Shown here in pieces: positions 5,390 to 8,681 of a stretch of DNA of 8,681 bases. The position numbers and the translations under genes were made by a program. The notes beneath the pieces were generated by a model. That model made no database searches. It had not been told where the DNA came from and saw only the letters and a program-made list of their open reading frames with translations. The stretch's first letter is position 1. Each line of letters opens with the position of its first letter. The stretch is from Kiritimatiellales bacterium. GTDB taxonomy: Bacteria; Verrucomicrobiota; Kiritimatiellia; Kiritimatiellales; Pontiellaceae. The stretch lies in the NCBI GenBank assembly GCA_015486775.1, contig WFRA01000254.1, positions 1 to 8,681 on the forward strand, given 5' to 3'.

Positions 5390-6802
5390 ATGGCAATAGG
5401 ACGCGAAAGCCTGCCGGATCTGGTGGACAGCTTCGGCCGCACGGCGGATTCCGAGTTTGATTTCGGTGCGTTGATGGACTTTTTGGAGGAACGGCTCGGG
5501 CGCGTGGACGAAGCCGAGGCCTACGATCTTGTCCGCGGTTCGAGCTATATTTTCGAGATCTGGAAAACATCGTCCCAGATGTCGTTTTTGCCACGCCGCA
5601 TGTTTTTCCAAGGTGCGGAATTCCGCATCGTCCCCTCCCGGGAAGAAGTGGAGGGGGGCTTCCTTTTTCCGGGGCACCGTTTCATGCCGTTTGTTTCGCG
5701 GGAGGTTTTCCCCGGCGACTTCTGGCTTGTGCTGCCCGACGGCTCCGCCCCGCATGTGCGGCGCATAGACCTGCCCGTCCAGTCGGCAACGGAATCGCTT
5801 TCCTTCTTCGGGGAGAGGGAAGCCTCGGAATACCTGGCCTCCGACGACCCTGCGAACGAAAGCGCTGGCGGCTCGGTCTCCGTAACCACCTACGATCTGC
5901 GGGATTTTTATGCCGAAAACAGCTTCAAGCCGGGCGATGCGCTCATGGTGCGGGTGCTCGACTGGCTGCAGGGGGTCTTTGCCATTTCCTATTTTCCCGC
6001 CAACCAACCTGCGGATGCTGTGGACGTTCAAGACTGGACCATGGCGATGCGCGCGGGTTTCTACCGCATGCAGGTCGAACTGGGCGCCGAGGGCGACTGC
6101 TACGAACAACTGGCCATCACCCTGTTGCTGGCACAGGAAAGCGGAATATTTCCGGTCATGAAAACCCCGCCCCAATCCATTTCCGGTTTCATCCAGGCAC
6201 AGGATGATATCGTGGTCGATGCCTTGGACGGCCGCGCCATATTTTACATATCTAACGAGGATATTTCCATGAACGAATACGATGATTTGAGGGGACCGCT
6301 CGACATTATTTTCAAAGAGCTGGGACTTTCCCTCTCCGAAGCCGATGTCGGTGCCTATATGCGCGATGCCCTCTTCCATGGACTGGAAGATTCCGATGCC
6401 GTGCTCGCCCGCGTGCTTGACGGGCGTTCGCTCATCTTCAAGTCGGCCGACGACCAGGAGGATTTCCACCAGCTCTGGGATGAGCTATGGGAAGATGTGC
6501 TCGCAATCTACTCCCCCAGCAACGACCCCTTTGGGGAAACCCGCTCCCGATTGTTGGAACTAAACGACCGCTGCCACGCCATCCTCCGCAAGCTCGATGC
6601 GCAAAACCTCGCTCCAGAAGAGCTGGAGAAGGATCCGGTCGTTAAGGAATTCAACCAGCTCGCTCCCATGGTTCCCGGCGTGCTGGTATTGCTCAACGTC
6701 AACAACCTGATCCCGCATCCGTCGGACGGGTCGCTGGAAAAAATCCTTGCCCCCCTTTTCGGCCAGCTCCCGGCCATCCTGGAAAAACTGGAAGAGAAAT
6801 AG
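5390..6802 (+). CDS. Uncharacterised 470-aa acidic protein
   Basis: I do not recognise a family. The start ATG 5390 (MAIGRESLPDLVDSF) is chosen because GGGGAG (5379-5384) lies 5 nt before it and it clears the stop of the SSB-like gene. The open frame extends upstream to 5234, but that part overlaps the DUF3127 gene in another frame and has low-complexity Arg/Ser content. The protein is soluble-looking, with no signal peptide or membrane helix, and rich in Asp and Glu. It appears to hold an N-terminal region with the aromatic block FEIWKTSSQMSFLPRRMFF (about 55-73), a middle region containing GDALMVRVLDWLQGVFAISYFPA (about 182-204), and a helical C-terminal half with repeated Leu-rich segments ending LFGQLPAILEKLEEK. 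No catalytic motif stands out. The 17-nt gap to the SSB-like gene suggests a shared transcript and perhaps a shared DNA-related role. A copy of the TTCCA-N5-TGGAA palindrome lies inside it (6374-6388). Confidence 0.85.
   Translation: MAIGRESLPDLVDSFGRTADSEFDFGALMDFLEERLGRVDEAEAYDLVRGSSYIFEIWKTSSQMSFLPRRMFFQGAEFRIVPSREEVEGGFLFPGHRFMPFVSREVFPGDFWLVLPDGSAPHVRRIDLPVQSATESLSFFGEREASEYLASDDPANESAGGSVSVTTYDLRDFYAENSFKPGDALMVRVLDWLQGVFAISYFPANQPADAVDVQDWTMAMRAGFYRMQVELGAEGDCYEQLAITLLLAQESGIFPVMKTPPQSISGFIQAQDDIVVDALDGRAIFYISNEDISMNEYDDLRGPLDIIFKELGLSLSEADVGAYMRDALFHGLEDSDAVLARVLDGRSLIFKSADDQEDFHQLWDELWEDVLAIYSPSNDPFGETRSRLLELNDRCHAILRKLDAQNLAPEELEKDPVVKEFNQLAPMVPGVLVLLNVNNLIPHPSDGSLEKILAPLFGQLPAILEKLEEK
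6374..6388. repeat. TTCCA-N5-TGGAA palindrome, copy 5 (inside the 470-aa gene)
   Basis: TTCCA (6374-6378), spacer TGGAC, TGGAA (6384-6388). It starts at the first base of a codon and encodes FHGLE. A one-mismatch copy, TTCCA-N5-CGGAA, lies earlier in the same gene (5606-5620), and another lies in argD (4013-4027). Confidence 0.75.
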
Positions 6803-6821
6803 CCCAAAGCGTCTTTCGTTG

Positions 6822-6850
6822 TTGATTGGCGCAGGCAATGTCGGTAGAAA
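6822..6850 (+). promoter_or_regulatory. Sigma70-like promoter candidate for argG
   Basis: TTGATT (6822-6827) and TAGAAA (6845-6850) each match the -35 and -10 consensus at four of six positions and are exactly 17 nt apart. They lie in the 90-nt gap between the 470-aa gene and argG. Transcription would start near 6857, the first base of a TTCCA-N5-TGGAA palindrome. This gap and the change in codon usage suggest that argG has its own promoter. Confidence 0.42.
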
Positions 6851-6856
6851 ACCCGT

Positions 6857-6871
6857 TTCCAAAGAGTGGAA
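6857..6871. repeat. TTCCA-N5-TGGAA palindrome, copy 6 (argG leader)
   Basis: TTCCA (6857-6861), spacer AAGAG, TGGAA (6867-6871). It lies 7 nt past the predicted -10 and 21 nt before the argG start codon, a position almost the same as that of copy 1 upstream of argJ. Confidence 0.8.
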
Positions 6872-6892
6872 CCCCATAAGAGGAATTTTATC

Positions 6893-8095
6893 ATGAAAGT
6901 TGTACTTGCCTATTCCGGTGGCCTCGACACCACCGTCCTGCTGACCTGGCTACAGGAAAAATACGATGCCGAAGTCATCTGCTACTGCGCCAACGTCGGC
7001 CAGGAAGAGGAACTCGACGGCCTCGAAGAGAAGGCGCTCAAGCACGGTGCCGTCAAGTGCTACGTCGACGATGTGCAGGAAGAGTTCGCCCGCGACTACA
7101 TCTATCCGATGATGCAGGCCAACGCCATCTACGAAGGCACCTACCTGCTCGGCACCTCCATCGCCCGCCCGCTCATCGCCAAGCGAATGATCGACATCGC
7201 CAACGCCGAAGGTGCCGAAGCCATCTGCCACGGTGCCACCGGCAAGGGCAACGATCAGGTTCGCTTCGAGCTCACCGCCTACGCCCTCAAGCCCGATGTC
7301 AAGGTGATCGCCCCCTGGCGCATGCCCGAAGACTTCCCCTTCGAGGGCCGCTCCGACATGATCCAATATCTGGAAAAGCGCGGCATCCCCACCACCGTCT
7401 CCGCCGCCAAACCCTACAGCATGGATCGCAACATGCTGCACATCAGCTTCGAGGGCGGCATCCTCGAAGACCCGTGGAACGAGCCGGATGAAAATATGTG
7501 GTGCATGACCAAGCCGCTATCTCAGGCCGCAGACGAGCCCGAAACCATCGAAGTCAGCTTCGAGAAAGGTATCCCCGTTGCCGTCAACGGCGAAAAGCTC
7601 AGCCCCGCCGCGCTGCTCAAAAAGCTCAACGCGCTCGGTTGCGAGCATGCCGTCGGCCGCATCGATATTGTCGAAAACCGCTTCACCGGCATGAAAGACC
7701 GCGGCGTGTACGAAACCCCCGGCGGCACCATCCTCCACCATGCGCACCGCGCGCTGGAATCGCTCACCATGGATCGCGAAACCATGCACCTGCGCGACTC
7801 GCTCATCCCCAAATATGCCGAGCTCGTCTACAACGGCTACTGGTTTGCTCCCGAGCGCGAAATGCTTCAGGCCGCAATTTCCCAAAGCCAGGAAACCGCC
7901 ACCGGCGACGTGCGACTCAAGCTCTTCAAAGGCGGGATACACGTCTGCGGGCGCCGCTCGCCCTACTCGCTCTACAGCCCTGAGCTCGTCAGCTTCGACG
8001 AAGCCGGCGGCTACGATCAGTCCGATGCCACCGGCTTCATCAAAATCAATGCCCTGCGCCTGCGCGTCGGTGCCACAATGAAGGCAAAGCAGTAA
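6893..8095 (+). CDS. argG: Argininosuccinate synthase
   Basis: ArgG joins citrulline and aspartate using ATP to form argininosuccinate, the next-to-last step of arginine synthesis. The 400-aa product has the N-type ATP pyrophosphatase loop AYSGGLDTT (6-14), [11 protein letters not shown] (84-94), [16 protein letters not shown] (111-126), the YSMDRN block (175-180) and FEGGILEDP (186-194). Length and C-terminus ([13 protein letters not shown]) are normal. ATG 6893 is preferred to GTG 6866 because [10 protein letters not shown] is the usual start and AAGAGGA (6878-6884) sits 8 nt before it. Codon choice is strongly biased to C in the third position, more than in argJ or argB. That fits high expression or a different history. 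No terminator is visible downstream: only 63 nt separate its stop from a group II intron on the other strand. argH is not in view. Confidence 0.97.
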   Translation: MKVVLAYSGGLDTTVLLTWLQEKYDAEVICYCANVGQEEELDGLEEKALKHGAVKCYVDDVQEEFARDYIYPMMQANAIYEGTYLLGTSIARPLIAKRMIDIANAEGAEAICHGATGKGNDQVRFELTAYALKPDVKVIAPWRMPEDFPFEGRSDMIQYLEKRGIPTTVSAAKPYSMDRNMLHISFEGGILEDPWNEPDENMWCMTKPLSQAADEPETIEVSFEKGIPVAVNGEKLSPAALLKKLNALGCEHAVGRIDIVENRFTGMKDRGVYETPGGTILHHAHRALESLTMDRETMHLRDSLIPKYAELVYNGYWFAPEREMLQAAISQSQETATGDVRLKLFKGGIHVCGRRSPYSLYSPELVSFDEAGGYDQSDATGFIKINALRLRVGATMKAKQ

Positions 8096-8158
8096 AACGA
8101 TCCTGCCGACTTCGGTGTATCCAGAGCATTCCCTATCCCACCGCTCTTGGCCGCATGG

Positions 8159-8681
8159 ATCGAGTAGCCGAGGGAGGTTGCCCTTCCTCAGCTCTCACAC
8201 CACCTTTCTAGTACCCACAAGTCTCATAACTGATTAGCCAAGCACCAGCCCTCGGTTAGATCCGTCAGCCGTTTCCACCCTCGCCATAGTGCGAGTCTCC
8301 CTGTCCCTTCCTGTTCATTCGGTTCGGTCTTTCGTCCGTCGTCGCGGCGGACTACTATGGCCTCGGCTGACTCCTCGCTGCCCCTCTCGCCGCCTCTCGA
8401 CGGCGATAGCCAATGGCAGACAACGAGGTCTCCCCGGGTAATGCGCACCTGCCTTCACACTTATGCCTGCCGCATATACGCCCATGGTCTTCCGTACAGG
8501 TATGTGACTTTGGAGATAGTGGACTCCTCATCTGCCATGGATCGCCTCATATGCGGTTCCTGTTCGTCAGGCCAGTGCTTTGCCTTCGACTTCCTTCCCA
8601 CGCAACCTCACAGTTACGCAGTTGCCGTTCGGCTAACAGTTCCCCCTGTCGGGTCTGTAGAGGACTTTCACCTCCAAGCAG
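8159..8681 (-). mobile_element. Group II intron remnant, ORF-less (5' end beyond the window)
   Basis: Read on the minus strand, the segment carries the conserved blocks of a common bacterial group II intron class, in order: CTTGGAGGTG (8669-8678), GTTAGCC (8631-8637), GACGAACAGGAACCGCATA (8550-8568), TACCCGGGGAGACCTC (8425-8440), and AGTCAGC..GGCCATAGTAG (8352-8372). Then come the 3' strand of domain V (AAGGTGGTG, 8198-8206), a domain VI hairpin and the 3' end CTACTCGAT (8159-8167). The intron would end at 8159, and its start should lie some 20-25 nt beyond 8681. No reverse transcriptase/maturase ORF is present where domain IV should hold one of about 1.2-2 kb. The 5' strand of domain V that should pair with AGAAAGGTGGT is not found, so an internal deletion probably removed it. 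The copy should be unable to splice or move. It faces argG tail to tail. The block assignments are from memory of homologous introns. Confidence 0.8.
8162..8196 (-). ncRNA. Domain VI hairpin of the group II intron, with branch-point A
   Basis: On the minus strand GAG-AGCTGAGG pairs with CCTCGGCT-A-CTC (one T-G pair), leaving a single bulged A at 8165. The distal part closes on a GCAA (GNRA) loop. The bulged A is the seventh base from the 3' end CTCGAT, where group II introns place the branch-point adenosine. This hairpin is intact although the rest of the intron seems damaged. Confidence 0.75.

Noticed and set aside
8096..8158. A terminator for argG
   Set aside because: The 63-nt gap has only a tiny CCGA-CT-TCGG stem with no T run, not enough to call a terminator.
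8224..8448. A 74-codon minus-strand ORF in the right end
   Set aside because: It runs across structural RNA blocks of the group II intron and resembles no maturase. It is an accidental open frame.
1..8681. CRISPR array, tRNA, rRNA or inverted-repeat-bounded insertion sequence
   Set aside because: No regular direct repeats with spacers, no cloverleaf or rRNA-like segments, and no transposase frames were seen. The only mobile element supported is the group II intron.

Overview
The window is a bacterial chromosomal segment, nearly all read on the + strand. It is built around an arginine-biosynthesis gene cluster that follows the 3' end of the rplM-rpsI ribosomal operon. Gene content, the DUF3127-type protein, GAAA-rich heptad spacer DNA and frequent palindromes point loosely to a bacterium of the PVC group (Verrucomicrobiota/Kiritimatiellota/Lentisphaerota type). 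That placement is an inference and no marker here proves it.

Layout: the rplM tail and rpsI (1-463) end in a strong intrinsic terminator (484-514). A new unit then starts with argJ (578-1762). A small toxin-antitoxin cassette, a VapC-like PIN protein plus a short antitoxin-like protein (1813-2492), is inserted between argJ and argB and is bracketed by two nearly identical 24-nt junction sequences. argB (2492-3364) and argD (3402-4643) follow. Next come a 74-aa antitoxin-like orphan (4678-4902), an SSB-like DUF3127 protein with an acidic DDIPF tip (4989-5372), and a 470-aa protein of no family I recognise (5390-6802). argG (6893-8095) has its own plausible promoter. The right end (8159 to beyond 8681) is the minus-strand 3' part of a group II intron. 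It carries no reverse-transcriptase ORF and appears to lack half of domain V, so it looks like a dead remnant.

How the genes work together: ArgJ recycles the acetyl group from N-acetylornithine to glutamate. ArgB phosphorylates N-acetylglutamate and ArgD transaminates N-acetylglutamate semialdehyde. ArgG later condenses citrulline with aspartate. argC, argF and argH are not in the window.

The most unusual signal is not a gene. The 15-bp interrupted palindrome TTCCA-N5-TGGAA occurs six times exactly, always with a 5-nt spacer, where far less than one copy is expected by chance. There are also two one-mismatch copies. Two exact copies sit at nearly the same place relative to predicted promoters, just after the -10 elements of argJ and argG. 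The other four lie inside argJ and the 470-aa gene, in all three codon phases.
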